A DNA stretch of 20,634 bases. Origin: an uncultured Dysosmobacter sp. GTDB taxonomy: Bacteria > Bacillota > Clostridia > Oscillospirales > Oscillospiraceae. Positions within the stretch are counted from its first letter, which is position 1; each line of letters starts with the position of its first letter. The notes under the pieces are model-generated. The model had not been told where the DNA came from. It saw only the letters and a list, made by a program, of their open reading frames with translations, and made no database searches. The stretch is from contig CAKSVQ010000026.1 of assembly GCA_934504065.1 (NCBI GenBank), forward strand, positions 1 through 20,634, given 5' to 3'. Positions 6,314 to 14,343 of this stretch are shown here, piece after piece. Both the position numbers and the translations under genes were made by a program.

Positions 6314-6754
6314 ATGGGTAAATCGATCAAATATTACATTGTGGCTGCGGACGCGCTGCCGGAGATCTTTGTGAAGGTGGCGGAGGCCAAGCGCATGATG
6401 CAGACCGGCGAGGTGGACACCGTGGGCGCCGCCACAAGGCTGGCGGGCATCAGCCGCAGCGCGTTTTATAAGTATAAGGACTCCGTGCAGCCCTTTAACG
6501 ACATGAAGTCCGAGCATATCATCACATTTTATGCCATGCTCAAGGATAATACGGGTGTTTTGAGCCGGGTGCTGTCGGTGTTTGCCACCTCCGGCGCCAA
6601 TATCCTCACCATCAACCAGTCCATTCCCACCAACGGCTGCGCCGCGGTGACGATCTCCGCCGAGACCAGCGAAATGGCGGAATCGCTGGAGCAGCTGCTG
6701 GCCGATGTGGCCGGGCTGGACGGCGTGGTGAAGTTTGAAATTCTGGCAGGCTGA
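6314..6754 (+). CDS. ACT-domain protein, UPF0735 (PheB-like)
   Basis: This 146-residue protein matches the UPF0735/PheB family in length and architecture. The N-terminal part (residues 1-60) has a helix-turn-helix-like stretch, TVGAATRLAGISRSAFYKYKD. The C-terminal ACT domain (about 70-145) has the signature DNTGVLSRVLSVFATSGANILTINQS. ACT domains bind amino acids and confer feedback control. PheB in Bacillus was once linked to phenylalanine synthesis, but the molecular role is not established. Here it stands 17 bases ahead of homoserine dehydrogenase, in line with regulation of the aspartate pathway. The start has GGAGG at 6301-6305, nine bases upstream. Confidence 0.88.
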   Translation: MGKSIKYYIVAADALPEIFVKVAEAKRMMQTGEVDTVGAATRLAGISRSAFYKYKDSVQPFNDMKSEHIITFYAMLKDNTGVLSRVLSVFATSGANILTINQSIPTNGCAAVTISAETSEMAESLEQLLADVAGLDGVVKFEILAG

Positions 6755-6771
6755 GAAAAGGGAGAGAGAAC

Positions 6772-7965
6772 ATGATCCAAATTGCAATTCTGGGCCTTGG
6801 CACGGTGGGCACCGGCGTGGCCAAGGTGGTGGCGGAAAACGCCAGACAGATCGAGCACAAGCTGGGCGAGCCGCTGCAGGTGAAGGCCGTGCTGGTGCGC
6901 CACTTTAAGGACGGCCCCTACCGCCAGCTGATGACCGACGATTTCAAGACCATCGAGGAAGACGACAGCATCCGCGTGGTGGTGGAGACCATCGGCGGCG
7001 TGGAGGCCGCCTATGAATACACCAAGCGGGCCCTGCTTGCGGGCAAGCACGTGGTCACGGCCAACAAGCAGCTGGTGGCCGAGCATGGCTGCGAGCTTCT
7101 GGAGCTGGCGAAAAAGAAAAATGTGAACTACCTCTTTGAGGCCAGTGTGGGCGGCGGCATCCCCGTGCTGCATCCCCTGACCCAGTGCATGGCCGCCAAC
7201 CGCATCGACGAAATTTACGGCATTCTGAACGGCACCACCAACTATATCCTCACCCGCATGGTGCGCACAGGGGCCTTCTTCTCCGACGCGCTGCGGGAGG
7301 CGCAGGCCAAGGGCTATGCCGAGGCCGACCCCACCGCCGACGTGGAGGGCATCGATGCCGGACGCAAGATCTGCATTCTGGCCGACCTTGCCTTCGGCCA
7401 TCAGGTGGACCCGGCCGCCGTGCCCATGGAGGGCATTTCCAAACTCTCCCTGCGGGACGTGAAGATCGCCCAGCGGGCGGGTTACCGCATCAAGCTGCTG
7501 GGCCGGGCGCTGCGCCTGCCCGGCGGAGGCCGCACGGCCTACGTCGCCCCCCACCTCATCCCGGAGGAAAATCCCGTGGCCAACGTGGAGGACGTGTATA
7601 ACGCCGTGGTGGTGCGGGGCAACGCCACCGGAGAGGTGATGTTTTACGGCAAGGGCGCGGGCGAGCTGCCCACTGCCTCCGCCTGCGTGGCCGACGTGAT
7701 GGAGTGCCTGCAGGCAAGCCCCAAGCGGGAGGAGATCGGCTGGGTGGCCGACACCAACGGCTTTGAAGACCCCATGGAGCTCCACACCCGCTATTACTTC
7801 CGCATCGAGGGCAGCCTCACCGACGCGGCGCTGGCCTTCGGGCAGGTGGAGGTGCTCAGCGAGGACGGCGAGACCGCCTTCCTCACCGACCGCATCAGCG
7901 GGCAGGACGCCGAGCAGCAGTCCAAATGCCTGAACGTGCTGGCCTGTATGCGGGTGCTGGCGTAA
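6772..7965 (+). CDS. hom: Homoserine dehydrogenase
   Basis: This protein reduces aspartate semialdehyde to homoserine with NAD(P)H, the branch to threonine and methionine. The 397 residues show a Rossmann start IAILGLGTVGTGVAKVV (residues 4-20), TANKQLVAEHG, the active-site region EASVGGGIPV and NGTTNYILTRM, and the signature YAEADPTADVEGIDAGRK with the catalytic Asp/Lys zone. The C-terminal ACT part (about 318-397) is present but short; the whole is shorter than the usual 420-435 residues. The start at 6772 follows a GGGAGAGA binding site. It is followed after 65 bases by aspartokinase, so entry and branch enzymes of the pathway are co-transcribed. Confidence 0.96.
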   Translation: MIQIAILGLGTVGTGVAKVVAENARQIEHKLGEPLQVKAVLVRHFKDGPYRQLMTDDFKTIEEDDSIRVVVETIGGVEAAYEYTKRALLAGKHVVTANKQLVAEHGCELLELAKKKNVNYLFEASVGGGIPVLHPLTQCMAANRIDEIYGILNGTTNYILTRMVRTGAFFSDALREAQAKGYAEADPTADVEGIDAGRKICILADLAFGHQVDPAAVPMEGISKLSLRDVKIAQRAGYRIKLLGRALRLPGGGRTAYVAPHLIPEENPVANVEDVYNAVVVRGNATGEVMFYGKGAGELPTASACVADVMECLQASPKREEIGWVADTNGFEDPMELHTRYYFRIEGSLTDAALAFGQVEVLSEDGETAFLTDRISGQDAEQQSKCLNVLACMRVLA

Positions 7966-8030
7966 GCGCCGCAGGGCGCATAGAATGGGGCGAAGACCCC
8001 ACCCCAATTTGAAGCAAAGAAGGAAACGAA

Positions 8031-9242
8031 ATGAGTTTGATCGTACAGAAATTCGGCGGTTCCTCGGTGAAGGACGCCCAGCGCATCCGCAATGTGGCGG
8101 GCATCATCGCCGAGACGTATTTGCAGGGCAACGACGTGATCGTGGTCCTCTCCGCCCAGGGCGACACCACCGACGATCTCATCGCCAAGGCCGAGGAGAT
8201 CAATCCCCGGGCCTCCAAGCGGGAGATGGATATGCTGCTGTCCACCGGAGAACAGATCTCCGTGGCCCTGTGCGCCATGGCGCTGGAGGCCATGGGCCTT
8301 CCCTGCGTGTCCCTTACGGCGTGGCAGGTGGGCATCCAGTCCACCAACGTCCATTCCGACGCGCGCATCCGCAAGATCGATTCCGAGCGCATCCAGTCTG
8401 AGCTGGACCAGCACCGCATCGTCATCGTCACGGGCTTTCAGGGCGTGGACCGCAGCGGCGACGTGACCACGCTGGGCCGGGGCGGTTCGGATACCAGCGC
8501 CGTGGCGCTGGCCGCCGCCTTCCGGGCGGACCTGTGCCAGATCTATACGGACGTGGACGGCGTTTACACCACCGACCCGCGCATCGTGCCCAACGCCCGC
8601 AAGCTGGAAGAGATCACCTATGACGAGATGCTGGAGCTGGCGTCTCAGGGCGCGCAGGTGCTGCACAACCGCAGCGTGGAACTGGCAAAGAAATTCAGAG
8701 TGAATTTGGAAGTTGTGTCCAGCTTGGAGCGCAAGCCCGGCACGAAAGTTAAGGAGGTCACCAAAGTGGAAAAGACGAATATTGCAGGTGTGGCAAAGGA
8801 CACCAGCATTGCCCGCATTGCCCTGATCGGACTGCAGCATAACCCCGGCGTGGCGTTTCAGGTGTTCGACCTGATGAGCAAGCACAACATCAACGTGGAT
8901 GTGATTTTGCAGTCCATCGGCCGTGAGGCCACCAAGGACATCACCTTCACCCTGCACAGAAAGGACCTGCAGGAGGCGGAGGACATCCTCAATGAGCACA
9001 AGGAAGCGCTGAAGTTCGACCATATCGAGGCCGACGAGCACATCGGCAAGGTCTCCATCGTGGGCGCGGGACTGATGAGCAACTGCGGCGTGGCCTCCAA
9101 GATGTTCGAGGCGCTGTATGAGGCGGGCATCAACATCCAGATGATCAACACCTCTGAGATTCGCGTCTCCGTCCTGCTGGACGAGGACGATGTGAACCGC
9201 GCCGTCAAGGCCGTTCACGCCAAGTTCTTCGACGAGGTGTAA
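8031..9242 (+). CDS. lysC: Aspartate kinase (lysine/threonine pathway entry)
   Basis: This enzyme phosphorylates aspartate, the first step to lysine, methionine and threonine. The 403 residues fit monofunctional aspartokinase. The kinase domain (1-235) has VQKFGGSSVKD at the N terminus, STGEQISVAL, GRGGSDTSAVALAAA and DVDGVYTTDPRIVP. Two ACT domains follow (about 250-325 starting AGVAKDTSIARIALIG, and 335-400 with GKVSIVGAGLMSNCGVASKMF and NIQMINTSEIRVSVLL), implying feedback inhibition by lysine and/or threonine. The start at 8031 has AAGGAAACGAA upstream. The gene carries an internal ribosome binding site and GTG codon for a separate ACT-only subunit (listed separately). Confidence 0.97.
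   Translation: MSLIVQKFGGSSVKDAQRIRNVAGIIAETYLQGNDVIVVLSAQGDTTDDLIAKAEEINPRASKREMDMLLSTGEQISVALCAMALEAMGLPCVSLTAWQVGIQSTNVHSDARIRKIDSERIQSELDQHRIVIVTGFQGVDRSGDVTTLGRGGSDTSAVALAAAFRADLCQIYTDVDGVYTTDPRIVPNARKLEEITYDEMLELASQGAQVLHNRSVELAKKFRVNLEVVSSLERKPGTKVKEVTKVEKTNIAGVAKDTSIARIALIGLQHNPGVAFQVFDLMSKHNINVDVILQSIGREATKDITFTLHRKDLQEAEDILNEHKEALKFDHIEADEHIGKVSIVGAGLMSNCGVASKMFEALYEAGINIQMINTSEIRVSVLLDEDDVNRAVKAVHAKFFDEV
8751..8768 (+). promoter_or_regulatory. Internal ribosome binding site and start for aspartokinase beta subunit
   Basis: AAGGAGGT (8751-8758) lies 7 bases before an in-frame GTG (8766-8768) inside lysC. Translation from it would give a 158-residue protein (8766-9242) made only of the two ACT domains. 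Alpha2beta2 aspartokinases of Bacillus and Corynebacterium make their beta subunit in exactly this way. The linker codons here (AAA GTT AAG GAG GTC) form a better Shine-Dalgarno than the gene's own start has. Confidence 0.75.
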
Positions 9243-9257
9243 GAGAAGAAAACCCAC

Positions 9258-9287
9258 AAAGGGACGCACGGGAAAGTGCGTCCCTTT
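9258..9287 (+). terminator. Terminator-like hairpin between lysC and UPF0237 gene
   Basis: AAAGGGACGCAC (9258-9269) pairs perfectly with GTGCGTCCCTTT (9276-9287). No long T run follows, so termination may be partial, or the hairpin may stabilise mRNA ends between lysC and the downstream pair. Confidence 0.65.
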
Positions 9288-9319
9288 CCCGGAATATATA
9301 TTGGAGAGGATTTTATCGT

Positions 9320-9592
9320 ATGAAAAACGCCATCGTCACCGTGATCGGCAGGGATCAGGTGGGCATCATTGCCGCCGTGTGCGCCCTGCTGGCGGAACAT
9401 CAAGTGAACATTCTGGATATTTCCCAGACTATCCTGCAAGGCTCCTTCACCATGGTCATGGCCGTGGACCTGGACAAGGCCACCGCCCCCGTGGCGGACC
9501 TGCGGGAGAAGCTGGAGGCGCTGGGTGAGAGCATGGGCATCGTCATCCGCATCCAGCGGCAGGAGATCTTCGACGCCATGCACCGCATCTAA
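9320..9592 (+). CDS. ACT-domain protein, UPF0237
   Basis: This 90-residue protein is essentially one ACT domain: [44 protein letters not shown], then a helix and a final strand [19 protein letters not shown]. It matches UPF0237, which is related to the GcvR type of ligand-binding regulators. GGAGAGG precedes the ATG with a slightly long spacing. It is followed 13 bases later by a UPF0210 gene; these two families are regularly adjacent in Firmicutes and archaea, so a joint role, probably amino-acid sensing by the small protein for the larger one, is inferred. No direct function is known to me. Confidence 0.9.
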   Translation: MKNAIVTVIGRDQVGIIAAVCALLAEHQVNILDISQTILQGSFTMVMAVDLDKATAPVADLREKLEALGESMGIVIRIQRQEIFDAMHRI

Positions 9593-9605
9593 GGGAGGGA
9601 GCGCC

Positions 9606-10964
9606 ATGCTGAATCAACAGGAGATTCTCTCCACCATTGAAATGATCGACCAGCAGCATCTGGACATCCGCACCATCACCATGGGCATCTCCCTGCTCAG
9701 CTGCTGCGACCCCGATCCCCGCCGGGCCTGCGACAAGGTGTATGACAAGATCACCCGGTATGCCGAAAAGCTGGTGAAGACCGGGGAGGACATCGAGCGG
9801 GAGTTTGGCATCCCCATCGTCAATAAGCGCATTTCCGTCACGCCCATGGCCCTTGTGGCCGGGGCCAGCGACACAGAGGATTACGTTCCCTTTGCCATGG
9901 CGTTGGACCGGGCGGCCCACACCTGCGGCGTGAACTTCATTGGCGGCTATTCCGCGCTGGTGCAAAAGGGCATGACCGCGGCGGACGAAAAGCTGATCCG
10001 CTCCATTCCCGAGGCGCTGGCGCGGACGGAGCTGGTGTGCTCTTCCGTGAACGTGGGCTCCACCAAAGCGGGCATCAACATGGACGCCGTGGCCCTGATG
10101 GGCCGCATCGTCAAGGCCACCGCCAAGGCTACCGAGGCGCAGGACGGCCTTGGCTGCGCGAAGCTGGTGGTGTTCTGCAACGCCGTGGAGGATAACCCCT
10201 TCATGGCGGGCGCGTTCCACGGCGTGGGCGAGGCGGAAAAGGTCATCAACGTGGGCGTCTCCGGCCCCGGCGTGGTGCACCACGCCTTGCAGGCCGTCAA
10301 GGGCCAGCCCTTCGACGTGGTGGCGGAAACGGTGAAAAAGACCGCCTTCCGGGTCACCCGCATGGGCCAGCTGGTGGCGCAGGAGGCTTCCCGCCGCCTG
10401 CAAACGCCCTTTGGCATCGTGGACCTCTCCCTTGCCCCCACCCCGGCGGTGGGTGATTCCGTTGCCCGCATCTTAGAGGAGATGGGGCTGGAGGTCTGCG
10501 GCACCCACGGCACCACGGCGGCGCTGGCATTGCTGAACGACGCAGTGAAAAAGGGCGGCGTGATGGCGTCCTCCTCCGTGGGCGGACTGTCCGGCGCGTT
10601 CATCCCTGTCAGTGAGGACGAGGGCATGATCGCCGCCGCCCGGCAGGGCACGCTGTGCCTGGACAAGCTGGAAGCCATGACCTGCGTGTGCTCTGTGGGA
10701 CTGGACATGATCGCCGTGCCCGGCCACACCCCGGCGGAGACCATTTCCGCCATCATTGCCGACGAGGCGGCCATCGGCATGGTCAACTGCAAGACCACCG
10801 CCGTGCGCCTGCTGCCCGCCCCCGGCAAGACCGTGGGCGACACCATTGAGATGGGCGGCCTGCTGGGCTCGGCCCCGGTGATGCCGGTGCACCCGGAATC
10901 CAGCGCGGCGTTCATCGCCCGCGGCGGCCGCATCCCCGCCCCGCTGCACAGCCTGAAAAACTAA
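9606..10964 (+). CDS. UPF0210 (PFL-like, DUF711) family protein
   Basis: This 452-residue protein is full length for UPF0210 and well conserved along its length: [19 protein letters not shown] near the N terminus, [85 protein letters not shown], and [30 protein letters not shown]. Structures of the family resemble the glycyl-radical (PFL-like) barrel, but no catalytic glycyl-radical motif is seen and the function is unknown. GGAGGGAG precedes the ATG at 9606; an earlier in-frame ATG at 9525 lies inside the preceding gene and is rejected. Coupling with the UPF0237 ACT protein suggests a ligand-controlled unit. Confidence 0.9.
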   Translation: MLNQQEILSTIEMIDQQHLDIRTITMGISLLSCCDPDPRRACDKVYDKITRYAEKLVKTGEDIEREFGIPIVNKRISVTPMALVAGASDTEDYVPFAMALDRAAHTCGVNFIGGYSALVQKGMTAADEKLIRSIPEALARTELVCSSVNVGSTKAGINMDAVALMGRIVKATAKATEAQDGLGCAKLVVFCNAVEDNPFMAGAFHGVGEAEKVINVGVSGPGVVHHALQAVKGQPFDVVAETVKKTAFRVTRMGQLVAQEASRRLQTPFGIVDLSLAPTPAVGDSVARILEEMGLEVCGTHGTTAALALLNDAVKKGGVMASSSVGGLSGAFIPVSEDEGMIAAARQGTLCLDKLEAMTCVCSVGLDMIAVPGHTPAETISAIIADEAAIGMVNCKTTAVRLLPAPGKTVGDTIEMGGLLGSAPVMPVHPESSAAFIARGGRIPAPLHSLKN

Positions 10965-10978
10965 AAAGCCAGTGCATT

Positions 10979-11024
10979 GACAAGCCGAGGCACCCCGCCA
11001 AAATGACGGGGTGCCTCGCTTGTC
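10979..11024 (+). terminator. Strong hairpin terminator after the UPF0210 gene
   Basis: GACAAGC (10979-10985) pairs with GCTTGTC (11018-11024) and GAGGCACCCCG (10987-10997) with CGGGGTGCCTC (11007-11017), giving 18 pairs with a single bulged C and a 9-base loop. The following sequence TTAAAA is poor in T. Repeat copy C starts three bases later. Confidence 0.75.
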
Positions 11025-11026
11025 TT

Positions 11027-11210
11027 AAAAGCCTCGCAGAGTTTCACGTCCGCAGACGTGAAAGTCATGAAATCCGTTTTTCCCGGCGGCATGTACGTCG
11101 GGAAAAACACTCTACGCGGAGCGTGTGTCGCATAGCCGCTGCGCGGCCATGCGGCACGGAGCGCAGCGTATCCCCCTCCTCAAGCAAGTGACGAAGTCAC
11201 TTGCTTGAGG
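11027..11210 (+). repeat. Structured repeat, copy C (full length)
   Basis: This is a full copy in plus orientation. AAAAGCCTCGCAGAG leads into hairpin 1 (11042-11050 with 11055-11063, perfect 9 bp, loop CGCA), hairpin 2 (11076-11088 with 11096-11108, 13 pairs with one G-T, loop GCATGTA), block GCGTGTGTCG, stem 4 (11132-11139 with 11143-11150, one mismatch), block GCGGCACGGAGCGCAGCG, and terminal hairpin (11178-11192 with 11196-11210, perfect 15 bp, loop GAA). Its last 14 bases are the 3' end of the minus-strand histidine kinase gene. Confidence 0.82.
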
Positions 11211-12480
11211 AATCCGGTAGGACCAGTCTCATCAAAAAGATGCCGTTCTCCGCCTGAAAGGCGCACAGTCCGCCCCGGTTCTGGGTGATGGAGCGGATGC
11301 TGCGGCAGCCGTAGCCGTGGCCCTCCCGGCCGGAGACGGGCAGCTCGTCCACCATCGTCACCTTGCCCCGGTAGGGATTCTTCACCTCGATGAGCAGCTT
11401 GTTCCCCCGCACCTCGCAGTAAAGCGTCACCCACTTTTCCGGCGCTTCGGCGGCGGCGCGCAGGGCGTTTTCCAGCGCGTTGGACAGCACGGAGCAAAGC
11501 TCCGTCTCGGAAATGGACAGCAGCCGGGGCAGCCGGGCGTCCACCTGTAACTCCACCCCCAAATGCCGGGCCTTTTCCTCAAAGGAGGAGCAAAGCAGGT
11601 TCACCGTCTCGTTTTCGCAGTAGCGCTTGGGGGTGATGGCCTCGATGTCGGACTGCACCTTGCGGATATACGCCGCCGCCATCAGCGGCTTCTCGGCGGA
11701 GAGAAAGCCGTTGATCATGTTCAGGTGGTGGCGCATGTCGTGCTTATAGACCGCCGTCTGGGTCTCGGAGCGGCGCAGGGCGGCCATTTCCACGCCGGAG
11801 CGCTTCAGCTTTTCCTCCAGCATGGTGTTTTGCAGCTCCGCCTCGGTGCGCTGCTGGGTCTGCACGTGATAGGCCGCGAGGAAGATGACGTAGAACACGA
11901 TGAGCACCGTGGGCAAAAACTCGTTCAGGGCCTGAATGCCCGCGTACAGCGCCTGCGAGTAAATGGTGGTGGCGTAGTCGAAGAGATAATAGGCCACAGG
12001 CAGACTGCCAAAGAGCAGCAGCGCGTTGGGCGAGCAGGTCATGGCGTCATACGCTGCCTTGACGAAATACCGCTGGAGCAGGAAGAACATGGGGATGATG
12101 GTCAGGGTGTAGAGCACCTCGCCCAACAGGTCCGACCGGGTGAGCACCGCCGCCATGATGTTGACCCACCGGGGCAGTTGGCAGCAGAGGTAGGCCGTGC
12201 AGGTGCTCACCACCGCCACGCCCACAGGCTTTTTCAGCACGAACACCAGTATCAGCACCAGCGGCAGGTGCACGATGAGGGGATAGAACTCCTTGGTTAC
12301 CCCCGCGCCGAGGTTCAGCCAGAAAATGCTCTGGATCAGCAAAAACACCGGGCACAGGGCAATGATGGTCCATTTCTGGCGCTTCGTCTCCCATCCGCCC
12401 GCGATGGACGTGGAGAGAAACAGCCCATAGATCAGCACCAGCGCATAATTGAAAATGCCTAGTGCGGAAAGTATCGTCAT
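11197..12480 (-). CDS. AgrC/VirS-like sensor histidine kinase, orphan
   Basis: This 427-residue membrane kinase has six or seven helices in residues 8-205, a short coiled linker (208-240), an H-box YKHDMRHHLN with His247 as likely phosphorylation site, an N-box LCSVLSNALENAL (about 328-340) and a G-box GHGYGCRSI (about 387). The lack of a classical D/F-box order and the GHKL type place it with the HPK10 peptide-quorum-sensing group (AgrC, VirS, BlpH). The start at 12480 has GGAGG eight bases upstream. No response regulator or signal-peptide gene is adjacent, so its partner lies elsewhere. The last four codons (Ser-Ser-Ser-Lys) and the TGA stop are supplied by the terminal hairpin of repeat copy C, so the original C terminus has probably been altered. 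Confidence 0.88.
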   Translation of the reverse strand: MTILSALGIFNYALVLIYGLFLSTSIAGGWETKRQKWTIIALCPVFLLIQSIFWLNLGAGVTKEFYPLIVHLPLVLILVFVLKKPVGVAVVSTCTAYLCCQLPRWVNIMAAVLTRSDLLGEVLYTLTIIPMFFLLQRYFVKAAYDAMTCSPNALLLFGSLPVAYYLFDYATTIYSQALYAGIQALNEFLPTVLIVFYVIFLAAYHVQTQQRTEAELQNTMLEEKLKRSGVEMAALRRSETQTAVYKHDMRHHLNMINGFLSAEKPLMAAAYIRKVQSDIEAITPKRYCENETVNLLCSSFEEKARHLGVELQVDARLPRLLSISETELCSVLSNALENALRAAAEAPEKWVTLYCEVRGNKLLIEVKNPYRGKVTMVDELPVSGREGHGYGCRSIRSITQNRGGLCAFQAENGIFLMRLVLPDSSSK

Positions 12481-12498
12481 GTCAGGTTCCTCCAGCAG

Positions 12499-12552
12499 CC
12501 CCCGCCGTGGGGGTATTTTTATCAGTATAGCACAGTTTTGGGGTTCATGGAA
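12499..12552 (-). promoter_or_regulatory. Weak promoter and leader hairpin of the histidine kinase gene
   Basis: On the minus strand TATACT (12524-12529) has only a poor -35 candidate, TTCCAT (12547-12552), 17 bases upstream. In the leader CCCCC (12509-12513 read on the minus strand) pairs with GGGGG (12499-12503) just before the GGAGG ribosome binding site. Confidence 0.45.
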
Positions 12553-12571
12553 GCGTTTTGGGCAAAAGCGG

Positions 12572-12600
12572 TTGCGCGCGGGACGCTTTTTCGGTATAAT
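12572..12600 (+). promoter_or_regulatory. Promoter of trmN6-rsmI operon
   Basis: TTGCGC (12572-12577) and perfect TATAAT (12595-12600) are 17 bases apart. The predicted transcription start is near 12607, which rules out gene starts further left. Confidence 0.8.
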
Positions 12601-12631
12601 CAGGGGCATGGAAGAAGGGAGGGACACCACC

Positions 12632-13366
12632 GTGGAGCATTGGGAAGCGCTCTGCCCCGGCGGGCTGCGCATGGTCTATGACGACGCGCTCTTCCGCCCC
12701 GGCACGGATACGTTCCTCCTCTCCGCGCTGCCCCGGCTGAAGCCGGGGCTTCGGGTCGTGGATCTTGGCTGCGGCACGGGGCTTTTGGGGCTGCTGCTGT
12801 TGCAGCGCCAGCGGCATCTCACCGTCACGGGCATCGACATACAGGCCGCCGCCATCCGCCTTGCCCGCCGGGCGGCGGAGGAAAACGGCGTGGCGGACGT
12901 TCTGCGCTTTGAAGAAGGGGACATCCGCTGCGTGCGCGGCCGCTTCCCCTCCGGCGCGTTCGATCTGGCCGTGTGTAACCCGCCCTATTATCCCGGCGGC
13001 AGCGGCTTTGTAAGCCCGAACCCCGCCCGCCGCGCCGCCCGGTCGGAGCAGACGTGCACCCTGTCGGAGCTCTGCGCCGCCGCGGCCTATCTGCTGCGCT
13101 GGGGCGGCAGGCTGTGCCTTGTCCACAAGCCGGAGCGGCTCACTGACCTGTTGTGTGCCCTGCGGGAAGCGGGATTAGAGCCCAAGCGGCTGCGCTGGGT
13201 CAGCAAGCGGGCCGCCGCGGCCCCCTCGCTGGTGCTGGTGGAGGCCGTGCGGGGCGGCAGGCCGGGGCTCACAGTGGAAGCGCCGCTGCTGCTGCAGCGG
13301 GAGGACGGCGCGCCCACCGCCGAGGTGGACGCCATTTATTTTCGACAACAGGAGGGATCGCCATGA
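12632..13366 (+). CDS. tRNA1(Val) A37 N6-methyltransferase-like (TrmN6/YabB family)
   Basis: This 244-residue class I SAM-dependent methyltransferase shows an N-terminal FRPGTDTFLLSALPRL (family: GTDA-LL), motif I VVDLGCGTGLLGLLLL (about residues 39-54), motif II VTGIDIQ, and the catalytic NPPY motif in LAVCNPPYYPGG, typical of N6-adenine methylation. Homologues next to rsmI in Firmicutes are annotated as tRNA1(Val) (adenine37-N6)-methyltransferases; the exact substrate is inferred. GTG at 12632 is chosen because AGGGAGGG lies eight bases upstream and an ATG at 12608 would sit directly on the transcription start. The gene overlaps rsmI in an ATGA arrangement, indicating coupled translation. 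Confidence 0.85.
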   Translation: MEHWEALCPGGLRMVYDDALFRPGTDTFLLSALPRLKPGLRVVDLGCGTGLLGLLLLQRQRHLTVTGIDIQAAAIRLARRAAEENGVADVLRFEEGDIRCVRGRFPSGAFDLAVCNPPYYPGGSGFVSPNPARRAARSEQTCTLSELCAAAAYLLRWGGRLCLVHKPERLTDLLCALREAGLEPKRLRWVSKRAAAAPSLVLVEAVRGGRPGLTVEAPLLLQREDGAPTAEVDAIYFRQQEGSP

Positions 13367-14196
13367 GCGGCACACTGTATCTGGTGGCCACCCCCATCGG
13401 CAATCTGGGGGATTTCTCCCCCCGGGCGGTGGAAACGTTGGAGCAGGCGGACTTTATCGCCGCCGAGGATACCCGGGTATCCGTGAAGCTATTGAATCAT
13501 TTCGGCATCAAAAAACCGCTGGTCAGCTATCATGAGCACAACCACGTCACCGCCGGGCAGAGCATTTTGCAGCGGCTGCTGGGCGGTGAATCCTGCGCGC
13601 TGGTGACGGACGCGGGCACCCCCGCCATCTCCGACCCCGGCGAAGACCTGGTGCGCCTTTGCGCGGAAAACGGCGTGGAGGTGCTGGCCATTCCCGGCTG
13701 CTGCGCGGCGGTGAACGCGCTGGCCGTCAGCGGCCTGCCTACGGGCCGCTTCACCTTTGAAGGATTCCTGACCGTGAACAAAAAGAGCCGCCGGGAGCGG
13801 CTGGAAAGCCTGCTGGGGGAAGAGCGGACCATGATCTTCCACGAAGCGCCCCACAAGCTGCGCACCACGCTGGAGGACCTGTGCGCCGCCTTTGGCCCCC
13901 AGCGGCGCATCTCCCTTTGCCGGGAGCTGACCAAGCTGCATGAGGAGACGGTGCGCACCACGCTGGGGCAGGCCGTGGCGTACTACGCCGAAAACACCCC
14001 CAAGGGCGAATACGTGCTGGTGGTGGAGGGCGCGCCGCCGAAGGAAGCCGCCGCCGTCACGCTGGAAGAGGGCGTGGCACAGGTGCTGGCCCTGAAAGAG
14101 CAGGGACTGCGCTTGAAGGACGCCGCCAAAGAAGTGGCCCAGCACACGGGCCTTTCCAAGAACGATTTGTACTCGGCTGCTTTGGAGGTCAAATAA
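13363..14196 (+). CDS. rsmI: 16S rRNA (cytidine1402-2'-O)-methyltransferase
   Basis: RsmI methylates the ribose of C1402 in the ribosomal P site. The 277 residues are full length and show the tetrapyrrole-methylase fold: LYLVATPIGNLGDFSPRAVETL (residues 5-26), AAEDTRVSVKLLNHF, SYHEHN, LVTDAGTPAISDPGEDLV, VLAIPGCCAAVNALAVSGLPT, FEGFL and MIFHEAPHKLRTTLEDL, then a C-terminal helical HTH-like segment ending KNDLYSAALEVK. GGAGGGATCGCC precedes the ATG. It forms an operon with the upstream methyltransferase, the usual Firmicutes arrangement. Its stop codon is followed immediately by a partial structured repeat. Confidence 0.97.
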   Translation: MSGTLYLVATPIGNLGDFSPRAVETLEQADFIAAEDTRVSVKLLNHFGIKKPLVSYHEHNHVTAGQSILQRLLGGESCALVTDAGTPAISDPGEDLVRLCAENGVEVLAIPGCCAAVNALAVSGLPTGRFTFEGFLTVNKKSRRERLESLLGEERTMIFHEAPHKLRTTLEDLCAAFGPQRRISLCRELTKLHEETVRTTLGQAVAYYAENTPKGEYVLVVEGAPPKEAAAVTLEEGVAQVLALKEQGLRLKDAAKEVAQHTGLSKNDLYSAALEVK

Positions 14197-14240
14197 GTGG
14201 CTTCGCGCCTGCGGGCGCGAAACTCTGCGAGGTTTTTTGA
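14197..14240 (-). repeat. Structured repeat, copy D (5' module only)
   Basis: Read on the minus strand this is AACCTCGCAGAGTTTCGCG, then hairpin 1 with arms CGCGCC and GGCGCG around loop CGCA, and nothing more. It starts at the base after the rsmI stop codon and is antisense to rsmI. It has the same stem version as copy E. Confidence 0.7.
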
Positions 14241-14279
14241 GACCGTCCCTTTTCCGTTTTGGAAGAGGGGCGGTTTTCT

Positions 14280-14310
14280 GCGCCCCAAAACGGGGAAGGG
14301 GCGTTTTTTT
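14280..14310 (+). terminator. Terminator of trmN6-rsmI operon, with alternative stem
   Basis: CGCCCC (14281-14286) pairs with GGGGCG (14298-14303), followed by seven T. An alternative perfect 9-bp stem CCGTTTTGG (14254-14262) with CCAAAACGG (14285-14293) shares bases with it, so the terminator may compete with another fold. Confidence 0.75.
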
Positions 14311-14343
14311 CTGCGGGGCCTGTTTTACGTTCCGTCAAGGAGC

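Noticed and set aside
6529..8007. Long minus-strand open frame opposite hom
   Set aside because: It is a compositional shadow rich in His, Gly and Leu, while hom on the plus strand is complete with catalytic motifs.
11003..11191. Short ORF inside repeat copy C (similar frames in other copies)
   Set aside because: The reading frame is not conserved between copies: the stems change and copies differ in length, so the repeats are non-coding.
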